Shown piece by piece: positions 1 to 9,076 of a DNA stretch of 64,000 nt. The DNA is taken from assembly GCA_963849635.1 (NCBI GenBank), contig CAWKIA010000016.1, positions 98,554 through 162,553 on the forward strand, written 5' to 3'. The position numbers and the translations under genes are program-made. Under the pieces are notes generated by a model. That model had not been told where the DNA came from and searched no databases. It saw only the letters and a list, made by a program, of their open reading frames with translations. The DNA is from CAVRUD01 sp963849635 (lineage in GTDB: Bacteria; Chloroflexota; Chloroflexia; Thermomicrobiales; UBA6265). The number at the start of each line of letters is the position of its first letter. Position 1 is the stretch's first letter.

Positions 1-224
1 CGGTGGCGCTCGACAACATCGTGCTGCTGCGCTACTTCGAGCTCGCGTCGCGGCTGCGGCGGCTGGTCACCGTGCTCAAGACCCGCGAGAGCGCCTTCGA
101 CCCGGCGATCCGCGACTTCACTATCGGCAACGACGGGATCACCGTCGGGGGGCCGTTCGTCGGCGCCACCGCGATCCTGACGGGCGCGTCCCTGGCGAGG
201 GCGGAACCGCTGGTTGACGCGTGA
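1..224 (+). CDS. KaiC-like ATPase, C-terminal fragment
   Basis: Carboxy-terminal end of a protein that starts before the window. The stretch LDNIVLLRYFELASRLRR, the following basic helix (VLKTRESAFDPAIRDF) and the final GITVGGPF strand resemble the end of KaiC/RadA-type circadian-clock-like ATPases, after the P-loop domain. The P-loop itself is outside the window, so the call rests on the tail only. Its TGA stop overlaps the GTG start of the next gene (GTGA), so the two are translationally coupled. KaiC-like signalling ATPases are often encoded beside single-domain response regulators, which fits this pair. Confidence 0.6.
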   Translation, partial: VALDNIVLLRYFELASRLRRLVTVLKTRESAFDPAIRDFTIGNDGITVGGPFVGATAILTGASLARAEPLVDA

Positions 225-580
225 GCACGATCCTGGTCGTGGACGACGAGCCCACCCTCCTTGCGCTCGTGGCCGAACTGCTGCGGGAGGGTGGTGGCCA
301 CACGGTCGTCACCGCGCGCGACGGTCTAGAGGCGCTGGAGGTGTTTGCGCGCGAGGTGCCCGACTTGGTCCTGATGGACGTGATGATGCCGGTCTTGGAC
401 GGTCGCAGCGCCTACCGCGCGCTGCGGGCCAGAATAGACGGGGCGGCCGCCCGGATTGTGCTCATGAGTGCGTCGCACGCCCGAAACGACCTGGACCCGG
501 GCCTGGACGGGTTCCTGGCCAAGCCCTTCCACCTCGCCGACCTCCTCGCGCTGGTCGAGCGGGTGCTTAGCGGCGACTGA
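221..580 (+). CDS. Single-domain response regulator (CheY-like receiver)
   Basis: A 119-residue stand-alone receiver domain with no output domain. Acidic pocket Asp8-Asp9, phospho-acceptor Asp53 in LVLMDVMMP, a Ser at the conserved Thr/Ser site (LMSAS, about residue 83) and the conserved Lys101-Pro (LAKPF) are all visible. It starts with GTG inside the stop of the KaiC-like gene, so the two form an operon. It presumably receives phosphate from a kinase and signals by protein contact. The kinase and target are not in the window. Confidence 0.92.
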   Translation: MSTILVVDDEPTLLALVAELLREGGGHTVVTARDGLEALEVFAREVPDLVLMDVMMPVLDGRSAYRALRARIDGAAARIVLMSASHARNDLDPGLDGFLAKPFHLADLLALVERVLSGD

Positions 581-865
581 GACGCTCTGCCGTCCGAGCG
601 AATCTTTGCCTCGCTGCCGCCCATCATGCCGGTACTAGGCATAAGGCAGGGCACGGGGACGATACGGGGGCGTTGCCGTCCGCGGCGTTGGTGGTCGGGG
701 CTCAGGTTTGGCGAGGTAGCAATCAAAGGTTGCGCGACGCTCGAAATCGGCCTTGAGGCCACAGCTTGGAGCGCAAAGAGCCGCAGCTGATAGCCTGCCG
801 AAGACACGACCGAGCTTCGGGTCTCGTTATTCATTTTCGACGGTGCAGGGCGAGAGTAAGGAGCG

Positions 866-881
866 TGGCACAGTACTTGCC
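866..881 (+). promoter_or_regulatory. Sigma-54-like -24/-12 element in the 581-962 intergenic region
   Basis: TGGCAC, then five bases, then TTGC (GG and GC correctly spaced) matches the sigma-54 consensus at nearly every position. A small hairpin (GCCGACA/TGTCGGC, 895-912) lies in the predicted leader of the gene at 963. The rest of the 381-bp gap holds no convincing gene. Such matches occur by chance in GC-rich DNA, and I do not know whether this organism has RpoN. Confidence 0.3.
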
Positions 882-962
882 TAAAGAGGTAAGCGCCGAC
901 ACGTTTGTCGGCACGGGGCTGCGAGCCGCCACAGCAGCGGTTCAGGGACAAGGGGAACACGA

Positions 963-1235
963 ATGGTCGCGACACGGATGGAAGATACGCGGGTGGATCG
1001 CACCGATCGGGTGGTGCCGGTGGTCCGCCACGACAGCTGGGACGAGACGAAGCTCTCGCTGAAGACGACGGAGCTGTGGGCCTTCGTTCTGGCGGTCGTA
1101 GGGGTGCTCTACGCCGCCAACGAGGCCGACAACTTCGCGGCCGACCAGGCGTGGACGCTGGTGGTTGTCCTGACCGTCGGGTACATGGTCAGCCGGGGCC
1201 TCGCCAAGGCGGGTACCAGCCACCACGACGACTAG
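963..1235 (+). CDS. Small two-helix membrane protein
   Basis: A 90-residue protein of unknown function. A charged N-terminal 30 residues is followed by a hydrophobic segment (LWAFVLAVVGVLYAA, about 39-53), a polar turn (NEADNFAADQ) and a second hydrophobic segment (AWTLVVVLTVGYMVS), ending in a basic/His tail. ATG is preceded by a GGGGAA ribosome site. Small proteins ending in a similar S-R-G-x-A-K-A-G motif are common hypothetical membrane proteins in Chloroflexota and Actinomycetota. No catalytic residues are apparent. Confidence 0.7.
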   Translation: MVATRMEDTRVDRTDRVVPVVRHDSWDETKLSLKTTELWAFVLAVVGVLYAANEADNFAADQAWTLVVVLTVGYMVSRGLAKAGTSHHDD

Positions 1236-1268
1236 CGTTCTCGACGAAATACAACCCATCCAAAAATG

Positions 1269-1302
1269 CGGAAGGCCGAGGCGTGAGCGCCCCGGCCTTC
1301 CG
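1269..1302 (+). terminator. GC-rich hairpin after the small membrane protein gene
   Basis: CGGAAGGCCG (1269-1278) pairs with CGGCCTTCCG (1293-1302), with GCG/CGC continuing inside. There is no clear T-run afterwards, so it may be a Rho-independent-like or pausing hairpin. Confidence 0.5.
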
Positions 1303-1418
1303 TCCGGTCGTTGGGGATAGCCTAGCCGGCAACTTCGGCGATCCTGTGCAGTGGAGACCGTGCTCCCCGAAGTACTCGCTACCGTGGCCGGGTGGCCGCA
1401 CCAAACGGAGGCACGCCG

Positions 1419-1838
1419 ATGGCCGACCCAATCACGACCGAGCAATTCGTCCAAGACCTCGCCGACTGCGAGGACCCCGACCCCGCCCACCCGATCACGA
1501 CCGCCCAGCTCCTCGACGCCCTGCTCGGGCTCCAGGCGGCCTTCCGCCAGTGCAACCAGTTCGCGGTGTCCCCGGAGCTGAACGACCGGGAGCGGGCGGA
1601 GTTCGCGGCCCTGAGCACCGAAGCGTTCGGCGTCGTGCGCGCGATGGTCGGCCCGTCGATGTGTACGTTCCTCACCATCCTGCACCAGCCCCAGACGCCG
1701 GAGGCGACCAGGCGGGAGATGCGCGACTACCTCTCCGGCTTCCTCACCGAGGAGGAACTGGACGGCATGAGCGAAGACGAGCTGTGCGCGCTGCTTCTGA
1801 CTCGGCTGCGCGCCCAGGGGTTCCCGGTCGACGGCTAG
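1419..1838 (+). CDS. Hypothetical acidic protein
   Basis: A 139-residue soluble, mostly helical, acidic protein with no family I recognise. The start chosen is ATG 1419 because GGAGG lies 9-13 bases upstream; an in-frame upstream start at 1392 has no such site. The C-terminal part (FLTEEELDGMSEDELCALLLTRLRA) looks like paired amphipathic helices. It sits between a membrane protein and an F420-type oxidoreductase and probably stands alone. Confidence 0.65.
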   Translation: MADPITTEQFVQDLADCEDPDPAHPITTAQLLDALLGLQAAFRQCNQFAVSPELNDRERAEFAALSTEAFGVVRAMVGPSMCTFLTILHQPQTPEATRREMRDYLSGFLTEEELDGMSEDELCALLLTRLRAQGFPVDG

Positions 1839-1844
1839 CTCCGG

Positions 1845-2849
1845 GTGGTCCCTTCGGCGTTGGTGCGCCGCGGCAGTGGCCCCGCATCGTCGGTGGTCCA
1901 CGGGTATGCCATCTCCAGCGAGGAGTTCCCGCCGAATGAGCTTGTTCGCAACGCTCAGCAGGCAGAAGCGACGGGGTTCTCTTACGCGCTCATCTCCGAC
2001 CACTTTCACCCCTGGATCGATGCTCAGGGGCACAGCCCGCTCGTCTGGAGTGTCATTGGCGGCATCGCCCAGGCCACGTCCACGCTCACGATCGGGACCG
2101 GCGTGACCTGCCCGACGGTTCGGATCCACCCGGCGATCATCGCCCAGGCGGCCGCGACCTCGGCCGCGATGCTGCCCGGCCGGTTCTTCCTCGGCGTCGG
2201 CAGCGGCGAGGCGCTGAACGAGCACATCACCGGGCAGCACTGGCCCCCGGTCTCTGTCCGCCTGGAGATGTTGCGCGAGGCGGTCGGTGTGATCCGCGAG
2301 CTGTGGGGCGGCGAGTACGTCACCCACCACGGCCGGTTTTACACCGTCGAGAACGCCCGCATCTATACCCTGCCGGAAACCCCCATTCAGGTTCACGTCG
2401 CGGCGTCCGGTCCAGAGGCGGCGACCCTGGCCGGTGAGATCGGCGATGGCCTGATCGATACCGCCCCGAGCAAGGAGGTCGTCCTGGCGTTCGACGCGGC
2501 GGGCGGTACCGGAAAGCCCCGCTACGGGAAGATGACGATGTGCTGGGCGGAGGACGAGGAGACCGCCAAGAAGACCGCCCATCACTACTGGCGCTACACG
2601 GTCCTGCCCGGGCAACTCAGCCAGGAGTTGGCCCTGCCCCGCTACTTCGACGAAGGGTCCAAGAACGTCACCCCGGATCAGGTGGCGGAATCGGTGGTCT
2701 GCGGACCGGACCCGCAGAAGTACATCGAGAAGATCCGGGCGTTCGCAGACGCCGGGTTCACCCACGTCTACCTGCACCAGGTCGGCCCAGATCAAGCGGG
2801 CTTCTTCGACTTTGCGAAGCGTGAACTACTCCCGCACTTCAAAGGCTAG
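1845..2849 (+). CDS. F420-dependent LLM-class oxidoreductase (G6PD-like, TIGR03557 type)
   Basis: Bacterial luciferase-like TIM barrel of about 320 residues. HGYAISSEEFPPNELV at the start, SDHFHPWIDAQGHSP, the coenzyme-binding GTGVTCPTVRIHPAIIAQA, GVGSGEALNEHI and the ASGPEAATLAGEIGDGLI strand are hallmarks of the F420-dependent glucose-6-phosphate-dehydrogenase-like branch. It probably transfers hydride between F420 and an alcohol or sugar substrate; the exact substrate cannot be read. The start is uncertain: GTG 1845 opens the frame, but homology would fit GTG 1893 better, just before HGYAISSEEF. Confidence 0.85.
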   Translation: MVPSALVRRGSGPASSVVHGYAISSEEFPPNELVRNAQQAEATGFSYALISDHFHPWIDAQGHSPLVWSVIGGIAQATSTLTIGTGVTCPTVRIHPAIIAQAAATSAAMLPGRFFLGVGSGEALNEHITGQHWPPVSVRLEMLREAVGVIRELWGGEYVTHHGRFYTVENARIYTLPETPIQVHVAASGPEAATLAGEIGDGLIDTAPSKEVVLAFDAAGGTGKPRYGKMTMCWAEDEETAKKTAHHYWRYTVLPGQLSQELALPRYFDEGSKNVTPDQVAESVVCGPDPQKYIEKIRAFADAGFTHVYLHQVGPDQAGFFDFAKRELLPHFKG

Positions 2850-2906
2850 GAGGTACCTCCTTCCAGCGAGCGCAGACTCGCGTCGGATCAGCGTTGGGCA
2901 CATCGA

Positions 2907-4028
2907 TTGCATCTAAGGGAGGCTGACGCCCGTACGCGGGTGCGATGGACAGGTGCAGGGCCGAGATCGGGAGTACAGGTGACAAGCCTTCGTCGTCGCG
3001 CGCTGGTATCAGGAACGCTCCTGGGTATTGGCATAGCTGGTCGCGCCAATCTACGGCGCCTCCCGACCGAAGATATACGCGGGCAAGTTGTCCTGATCAC
3101 CGGCGGGTCGCGTGGGCTTGGGCTTGCTCTCGCCAGGGAATTCGCCCGGCGCGGCTGCCGGATCGCGATCTGTGGCCGGGATGAGGATTCGCTCGTCCGT
3201 GCCCGGGACGAATTGAGCGCCACCGGCGCCGATGTCCTGGCGATCCCGTGCGACGTCAGCGATCCGGGGCAGATCGACCAGTTGGTGACTGAGATAAACG
3301 GTCGGTTCGGCCAGATCGACATCCTGGTTGCCAACGCTGGTCAGATCGAGGTTGGTCCGTTCGCCACTACCACGGACGCCGACTTCGAGAACGCCCTCGA
3401 TTTGATGTTCTGGGGCATTCTGCGGCCGGTCCGCGCAGCCTTGCCTGCTATGCGGCACCGCGGCCATGGGCGGATTGTGACAATCACCTCGATCGGCGGC
3501 AAGGTCAGCGTGCCTCACCTAATGCCCTACTCGGCCGCCAAGTTTGCCGCCGTCGGTTTGTCGGAGGGACTGCGCGCGGAAATGGCCGGAACCGGCGTCA
3601 AGGTGACGACCGTTGTCCCTGGGCTGATGCGGACCGGCTCACACCTGAACGTCGAGTACCGGGGCAACCCGGAGGCGGAGTACACCTGGTTCTCGCTCGG
3701 CGCCAGCTTGCCGCTCATCTCAATGGATGCGGTGCGCGCCGCCGAACAGATCGTCGCCGCGACGATTCGCGGCGATCCCGAGGTCATCCTGGTCTCTACC
3801 GGCCGCCGCCCTGGCTCGGGCGCACGGTCTTCTCCCCGGCCTTCACGACCGACGTTCTGGGGCTCGTGAACCGGCTGTTGCCGTCCACTCCGAGCGATGG
3901 AGGCCGCCGGGCGCGCGGGCATGAGATCGAAGGTGAGCGACCAGTCCAGAGCCTTAGAGGTAGCTACGACGTTGGGACGCAAAGCCGCCGTCACGATTCA
4001 ATCAGATACCACCACCGTCATCGATTGA
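2907..4028 (+). CDS. Short-chain dehydrogenase/reductase (frameshifted near 3' end)
   Basis: Classical SDR: cofactor motif TGGSRGLG, CDVSDPGQ, NAGQ, catalytic Ser in TITSIGG and the YSAAK Tyr/Lys pair. The first 890 bases read cleanly. The C-terminal tail then continues in other frames: LARAHGLLPGL (about 3800-3838), TTDVLGLVNRLLPS (about 3846-3890), and finally a helix back in the first frame ending at TGA 4026-4028. Three small indels therefore probably separate a longer C-terminal extension seen in this SDR subgroup from the core. The N-terminal SLRRRALVSGTLLGIGIAG may be a membrane-proximal segment. The alcohol dehydrogenase gene follows after 12 bases. Confidence 0.8.
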
Positions 4029-4040
4029 GGAGCGTTGAGC

Positions 4041-5212
4041 ATGAGGGCATTGACCTGGCACGGCACCGAAGATGTGCGCGTCGAGACCGTACCCGATCCG
4101 ACGATCGTCGAGCCGACCGATGCCATCATCAAGGTCACCGCGACCGCGATCTGCGGCTCCGATCTCCATCTCTACGGCGGCTACATGCCGACGATGGAGA
4201 AGGGCGACGTCCTCGGCCACGAGCCGATGGGCGAGGTGGTCGAAGTCGGATCGGCCGTGACGAAGCTCAAGAAGGGCGACCGCGTCGTCGTCCCGTTCAC
4301 CATCTCCTGCGGGCAGTGCTGGTTCTGCCAGCACGGTCTCTTCTCCGCCTGCGACGTCTCCAACCCGAACGCGGAGATGGCCGCCAAGCTGATGGGCCAC
4401 TCGCCCGCCGGACTGTTCGGCTATTCCCATATGCTCGGCGGCTTTGCCGGCGGCCAGGCCGAGTACCTGCGTGTGCCCTACGCCGATGTCGGTCCGATCA
4501 AGGTCCCGGAGCAGCTGACCGACGAGCAGGTGCTGTTTCTCTCCGACATCTTCCCGACCGGCTACATGGCGGCCGAGAACGCCCAGATCCAGCCAGGAGA
4601 CACGGTCGCGGTCTGGGGCTGCGGCCCGGTAGCGCAATTCACAATCAAGAGCGCCTGGATGCTGGGCGCGGGCCGCGTGATTGCGATCGACCGGGTGGCC
4701 GAGCGGCTGGAGATGGCGCGGACCCAGGGCAAGGCCGAAGTCATCAACTACGAAGAGCAGGACGTCTACGAAACGCTCCAGGAGATGACGAAGGGGCGCG
4801 GCCCCGACAGCGCGATCGACGCGGTCGGCAGCGAAGCGCACGTCACCAGGCATCAAGGGCGTCTACGACAAGGTGAAGCAGACAGTCAAGCTGGAGCAGG
4901 ATCGCCCGCACGTGATCCGCGAGGCGCTCAAGTGTGTGCGCAAGGGCGGCACGCTCTCGATCCCAGGCGTCTACATCGGGTACGACGACAAGATCCCGAT
5001 GGGCACGATCATGAACAAAGGTCTCACGATCAAGACCGGCCAGACTCATGTCCAGCGCTACCTGGAGCCCCTCCTGCAGAAAGTCGTCGACGGCGAGATC
5101 GATCCAAGTTTCGTCGTGACTCACACCTGCGCCGCTGGACGAAGGCCCGGAGATGTACAAGACCTTCCGCGAGAAGGAGGACGGCTGCATCAAGGTGGTC
5201 TTGAAGCCCTAG
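4041..5212 (+). CDS. Zinc-dependent alcohol dehydrogenase, FDH-like (two frameshifts)
   Basis: Medium-chain dehydrogenase of about 390 residues. Catalytic-zinc ligands lie in CGSDLHLYGG and GHEPMGE, four structural-zinc cysteines in CGQCWFCQHGLFSAC, and the cofactor site is AVWGCGPVAQF. ATG 4041 is used because GAGG lies just upstream. The frame breaks near 4850 (after DAVGSEAH, resuming at IKGVYDKVKQTVKLEQ) and near 5133 (resuming LDEGPEMYKTFREKEDG), ending at TAG 5210-5212. The closest known branch is the glutathione-independent formaldehyde/threonine-dehydrogenase-like group. It probably forms an operon with the SDR upstream. Confidence 0.85.
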
Positions 5213-5224
5213 ATTATGTGCGGA

Positions 5225-5250
5225 GGGCAGCGGCCCGCGGGCCGCTGCCC
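5225..5250 (+). terminator. Perfect 26-nt palindromic hairpin after alcohol dehydrogenase
   Basis: GGGCAGCGGCCC pairs with GGGCCGCTGCCC around a GC centre, 13 bases after the dehydrogenase stop. No T-tract follows. It probably acts as a transcription stop or mRNA 3' stabiliser. Confidence 0.5.
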
Positions 5251-5499
5251 CGGGTATTCGAAACAGCGTGGAGTCCGAGTTTTCAAGGGGAGCCCGCCCA
5301 GATGGGAGATATCGGGCGCGTGCCTTCAACTCGGAAAAGTTTGGTAAATCAGGAGATTAGGCTGATTGTTAACAGCGGATCAGATTCTGCTACAGCCTAA
5401 TAAATCATGGCATGGCGCATGCATTCTACCATTGTGTTCGATAGTTCGTCGGGCGCAGGTCTCGGGGATGGCAAACGCATTCTCTACAGGAGGGGTGCC

Positions 5500-6500
5500 A
5501 TGAGTGGGCAACAGAGCAGTCGATCGGGCTTGACCGCGCAGGCTGGTGAGTTGGGAGTCCGGTACGTCACGTCAACAAATGCGGCCGACTACGGACGAGC
5601 GCGACAGTGTCGGGGGGTCGACGAGCAGCGGTGCAACCACAGGAGCGCCGGGTGACAGTCAGGCGGACTGGCGTCCAGGACGTGAAGGACGCTGCGAAGC
5701 AGACTGCCCAGGAGACCAAGGACGCCGCGATGGAGATCGCCCAGCAGATCAAGGGCGATGTTCAGGCGCAGGCGACCGAGATTGCCGGCGAAGCGAAGCA
5801 GCAGGCGGGCGAACTCATCGGCCAGGCCAAGGAGCAGGCGGCCAACGCGTTTGCCCAGCAGCGCGAGCAGGTGGTTTCCGGCCTCGGCAGTCTGGCCGAC
5901 GCCCTGCGCAGCACCGCCCAGAGCCTGAAGGAGTCGAACGACGGCGCCCAGGCGGGGATTGGTCAATTCGTCGACGACGCCGCGGAGCGTTTGGCTCAAT
6001 CGGTCGAGTTTCTCCGTGACAAGGACGCGAGCGAGCTCCTACACGATGTGCAGGACTTCGCCCGCAAACAGCCGCTTGCCTTCGTGGGCGCCGCGTTCAG
6101 CGTTGGCATCGTCGCCGCACGGCTGTTGAAGGGAACAAGCAGTGGCTCTCAGGCGATTGACCAGGCCATGAGCTCGATGTCCGAGCAGGCAGTCAACGCG
6201 ATGGAGAGCGTCAAGGAGCGCGTGGTCGGCGCCACCGGCTCGTCAAGCTCGTCTGGCACTTCGAACCAGGAGCAGGGGAGTGGTTCTGCCGCGGGCTCGT
6301 CCAGCAGCACATCGGCCGCCTTGGGCTTCAATCGGATGGACGAGACGGCCTCCGACTTCGAAGTCAGCCAGTCATCCGGCCTATCTGGCCGGTCCGACGC
6401 GGGACGCACCTCAACCGGAACCTCAGAGATGCCCACCGGCGCGACAGCCGGGTATGCCCCCGAGGTTGAGGGCACGATTGGTCGGGAGGGACAGTCATGA
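5500..6500 (+). CDS. Apolipoprotein-like coiled-coil / low-complexity protein (N-terminal frameshifts)
   Basis: First gene of a three-gene cassette. After an excellent AGGAGGGG site at 5488 the ATG at 5500 opens MSGQQSSRSGLTAQAGELG. Coding character then passes to a second frame (RPTTDERDSVGGSTSSG) and to a third (VQDVKDAAKQTAQETKDA onward), implying two indels before about 5670. The body is Ala/Gln/Lys-rich amphipathic helix with 11-residue-like periodicity, followed by DVQDFARKQPLAFVGAAFSVGIVAARLLKG (described as a helix plus one hydrophobic segment) and a Ser/Gly-rich tail. It overlaps the next gene by ATGA. It probably sits at the inner membrane as a stress or scaffold protein; function unproven. 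Confidence 0.7.
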
Positions 6501-6928
6501 GCCAGACCCAAGGCCAGCGTATGACCTCCGGTTCGGCGCCGGGTGCGGGCGAACCGTCCCTCGGCCAACTGTTCGGAGATCTGGCCAGAGACATCCAAAC
6601 CCTGTTCAAGCAGGAGATCGCTCTGGCCAAGACCGAGACCACCCAGTCCGCCAAACGGGCCGCGATGGATATCGCCAAGCTCGCCGCTGGGGCGCTGGTG
6701 CTCTACGCCGGCGTGATCTTCCTGCTCGCTGCGGCCGTCTTCGGCCTCCGCGAGTTGGACCTTCCCTGGTCGCTCTCGGCCCTGATTGTCGGTGCCGTCG
6801 TTGCCGTCATTGGCCTGTTCCTCGTCCTTCGGGCGAAGTCCGATCTCACCTCCGGCAGCCTGGCGCCGACCGAGACGATCGAGAGCCTCAAGCAGGACGG
6901 TGAATGGGCGAAAGGACAGGTACGGTGA
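6497..6928 (+). CDS. Phage-holin superfamily III (YqjE-like) membrane protein
   Basis: A 143-residue protein of the actinobacterial-holin / YqjE type (PF07332). N-terminal helix SLGQLFGDLARDIQTLFKQE carries the typical LxxDxxxLxxQE pattern, then come an amphipathic KTETTQSAKRAAMD helix and two membrane segments (GALVLYAGVIFLLAAAVF; LIVGAVVAVIGLFLVL). Despite the family name these chromosomal proteins are usually envelope-stress proteins, not lysis proteins. Both ends overlap neighbours by four bases (ATGA and GTGA). Confidence 0.85.
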   Translation: MSQTQGQRMTSGSAPGAGEPSLGQLFGDLARDIQTLFKQEIALAKTETTQSAKRAAMDIAKLAAGALVLYAGVIFLLAAAVFGLRELDLPWSLSALIVGAVVAVIGLFLVLRAKSDLTSGSLAPTETIESLKQDGEWAKGQVR

Positions 6929-7854
6929 GCGACACGCAAAGCCAGGATGTCGAGGTCATCCGCGAAGACATCGAGCGGACCCGCGATGACATGAGTCAGA
7001 CGATCGACGAGATCCAGGAACGGCTGTCGCCTGACACGCTCAAGCAGCAGGCGCAGGAGACGGTCCAGGAGATCACCGATCAGGTCCTTGGTGAGATCCG
7101 CACCAAAGCCGCTGACCTGACCAGTAGCCTGACGGATCAGATCAACGCCGCCGTCCACAGCGCGACGGTTGCCAAGACCGACCAGATGCTGGCCCAGGCG
7201 GGCGATACGGCGCGGCAGGTGGGGGCATCGCTGTGGGAGCGGATGGGTCAGAACCCGGCCCCGATCGCGCTGGCCGCGCTGGGCATTGGCGTGGCGGCTT
7301 CTCAGATCCTGCGTGGCGGGAACGACGGTCAAGCCGCGCCGACGTCCAATTCGCCATCGTCGAGCGGCCTGACCGAGAAGGTCTCCGGTTCGGCGAACGC
7401 CGCACACAACGTTGCCAGTGGCGCCCTTGACTCTGCGCTGCACGGTACCAGCCAGGCATTGGACCAGGCGCAGGCAAGCATCGACGGTATGAAGCAGTCA
7501 ATGCCCAGCATGCCGGGCAGCGTTCAGGGCTTCCTGAGCGAGCAACCGCTCGCGGCCGGTGCTCTTGTGCTCGGGCTTGGGTTGGTTGTTGGGCTCGGCC
7601 TGCCGGAAACGCAGAGCGAGCGCGAGGCGATGGAACCGGTGCGGGCGCGTGTCCAGGACGGCGTTGCGCAGACGACCGGGGCCGCGCAGGGACTGGTCGA
7701 GCAGGCCAAGGAGGCGGCGAGCACCCTGGCGACCGAAGCGAAGGACGCCGCCTCCAGTGCGGCGGCCGACGCGAAAAGCGCGGCCAAGGATATCGGTGAG
7801 ACCGCTAAGAACGCCGGGAAACAAGCGGCATCGGATCGCGGCCTGACGAGCTAG
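6925..7854 (+). CDS. DUF3618 / YqjD-like membrane-anchored protein
   Basis: A 309-residue protein opening with the DUF3618 signature IREDIERTRDDMSQTIDEIQERLSP, then long amphipathic helices, a hydrophobic PIALAALGIGVAASQIL segment, a second segment (LAAGALVLGLGLVVGLGL) and an Ala/Lys-rich LEA-like helical tail. GTG 6925 overlaps the preceding stop and has AAAGGA upstream, so I prefer it to the in-frame ATG at 6904. With its two neighbours it forms a tightly coupled cassette, probably for envelope or osmotic stress. Confidence 0.85.
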   Translation: MSDTQSQDVEVIREDIERTRDDMSQTIDEIQERLSPDTLKQQAQETVQEITDQVLGEIRTKAADLTSSLTDQINAAVHSATVAKTDQMLAQAGDTARQVGASLWERMGQNPAPIALAALGIGVAASQILRGGNDGQAAPTSNSPSSSGLTEKVSGSANAAHNVASGALDSALHGTSQALDQAQASIDGMKQSMPSMPGSVQGFLSEQPLAAGALVLGLGLVVGLGLPETQSEREAMEPVRARVQDGVAQTTGAAQGLVEQAKEAASTLATEAKDAASSAAADAKSAAKDIGETAKNAGKQAASDRGLTS

Positions 7855-7871
7855 ATAGTCCCGGAATGACC

Positions 7872-7907
7872 GTCAGGAGGTGGCGCAGAATTTCGCCACC
7901 TCCTGAC
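7872..7907 (+). terminator. Rho-independent-type terminator of the envelope cassette
   Basis: A 14-bp perfect stem, GTCAGGAGGTGGCG (7872-7885) with CGCCACCTCCTGAC (7894-7907), 8-base loop, followed by TATTTG. Confidence 0.8.
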
Positions 7908-7931
7908 TATTTGTGAGAAAGGCAACCATTC

Positions 7932-8828
7932 GTGATCACACGTTACGACCGCATTGCGACCAGCCTGCCCGAGCCGAAGGGCCCGAACCCCAACGCCGCT
8001 TCCCTCGTGCAGGAACTGCTCGGCGGCAAGTTCGGCGAGATGTCGACCCTGATGAACTACACGTTCCAGTCATTTAACTTTCGCGGCCGCAACGATGACG
8101 TGGCCCGGCCCTTCTACGACCTGATCGCCAACATCGCCGCTGAGGAGTACGGCCACGTCGAGGTCGTCACCTACACGATCAACATGCTGCTCAACGGCGC
8201 CACGAAGCGCGGCACCGATCCGACCGCGACCCCGCTGGCAGGGACGGAGAATGCCCGCAACTCCTACCATTTCCTGGCCAGTGGCCAGCAGGCGCTCCCG
8301 TACGACTCCATGGGTAATCCCTGGACTGGGCAGAACGTCTTCTCCAGCGGCAACCTCAAGCTCGACCTGCTCCACAACTTCTTCCTGGAGTGCGGCGCCC
8401 GCGCGAACAAGATCCGGGTCTACGAGACGACCGACGACCCGACCGTGCGGGCGATGACGGGCTACCTGCTGGTTCGCGGTGGCGTTCACGTCGTTGCCTA
8501 TGCGCGGGCCCTCGAAGTGTTGACCGGCGCGGACCTGGGCAAGCTCTTCCCGATCCCGGACATCAGCAATAAGCAGTTCCCAGAAGCGAAGGCGCTTGAA
8601 GACACTGGCCTGCACACCATCCTCTATCGGAATGGCTCCAAGGACTTCGGGCGCGTGGGCGAAGTCTGGACCGGGAAGCACCCTGAGGACGGCTTGCCAT
8701 TGGTCGTCGAGGACGGCATGCCTGAAGGCGCCCCGACCCCGGACCTCCCGGCCGAGCCGCAGCTCACCGCCCCGGGCATCGGACCAATCACCATGGAAGA
8801 ACTCCGCGAGATGGCGAAGCGGCTTTAA
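7932..8828 (+). CDS. Manganese (dimanganese) catalase
   Basis: A 298-residue non-heme catalase that disproportionates hydrogen peroxide at a dimanganese centre. The four-helix-bundle ligands are recognisable: Glu in GKFGEMSTLMNY, Glu and His in AAEEYGHVEVV, Glu in LECGARANKIRVYE and His in RGGVHVVAYARALE. Length is normal for the family. It starts with GTG 7932 with AAAGG upstream and follows a strong terminator, so it probably has its own promoter in the short gap. Cytoplasmic oxidative-stress defence. Confidence 0.95.
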   Translation: MITRYDRIATSLPEPKGPNPNAASLVQELLGGKFGEMSTLMNYTFQSFNFRGRNDDVARPFYDLIANIAAEEYGHVEVVTYTINMLLNGATKRGTDPTATPLAGTENARNSYHFLASGQQALPYDSMGNPWTGQNVFSSGNLKLDLLHNFFLECGARANKIRVYETTDDPTVRAMTGYLLVRGGVHVVAYARALEVLTGADLGKLFPIPDISNKQFPEAKALEDTGLHTILYRNGSKDFGRVGEVWTGKHPEDGLPLVVEDGMPEGAPTPDLPAEPQLTAPGIGPITMEELREMAKRL

Positions 8829-8845
8829 CCGTCTCCCGATCCGAT

Positions 8846-8900
8846 CCATTTCCGTGAGAGCAGCACGGCCATCTTGGCCGTGCTGCTCTCACGGAAATGG
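8846..8900 (+). terminator. Perfect 26-bp hairpin after the catalase gene
   Basis: Arms 8846-8871 and 8875-8900 are perfectly complementary over 26 bp with a 3-base loop (TCT); the arm begins CCATTTCCGTGAGAG. It starts 17 bases after the catalase stop. It is unusually long for a terminator. From 8901 to 9076 I see no gene or further structure. Confidence 0.6.
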
Positions 8901-9076
8901 AGCATCTTCGTCAGATCAGCGTATCTAGATCCGTTTAGTACAGGAACGCGGCCACCTAAAATTGCCTGTCAAAACCGATCAATTCGTCAACATCCATCAA
9001 CCCAGGGTCTCGCTGGATTGGTGCGGCCGGCGACCATGTGCGGTCCTTACGGCGGACGACCTAGCATATGCACAGC

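Noticed and set aside
942..2795. A 617-codon open frame on the minus strand over the small-protein and LLM oxidoreductase genes
   Set aside because: It is antisense to recognisable plus-strand genes, has no family motif and is the usual product of high GC content. The same applies to the 610-codon frame antisense to the transposase (59203-61035).
6497..6928. Prophage holin
   Set aside because: No other phage gene is near, and chromosomal YqjE-type proteins of this superfamily are common in envelope cassettes like this one.
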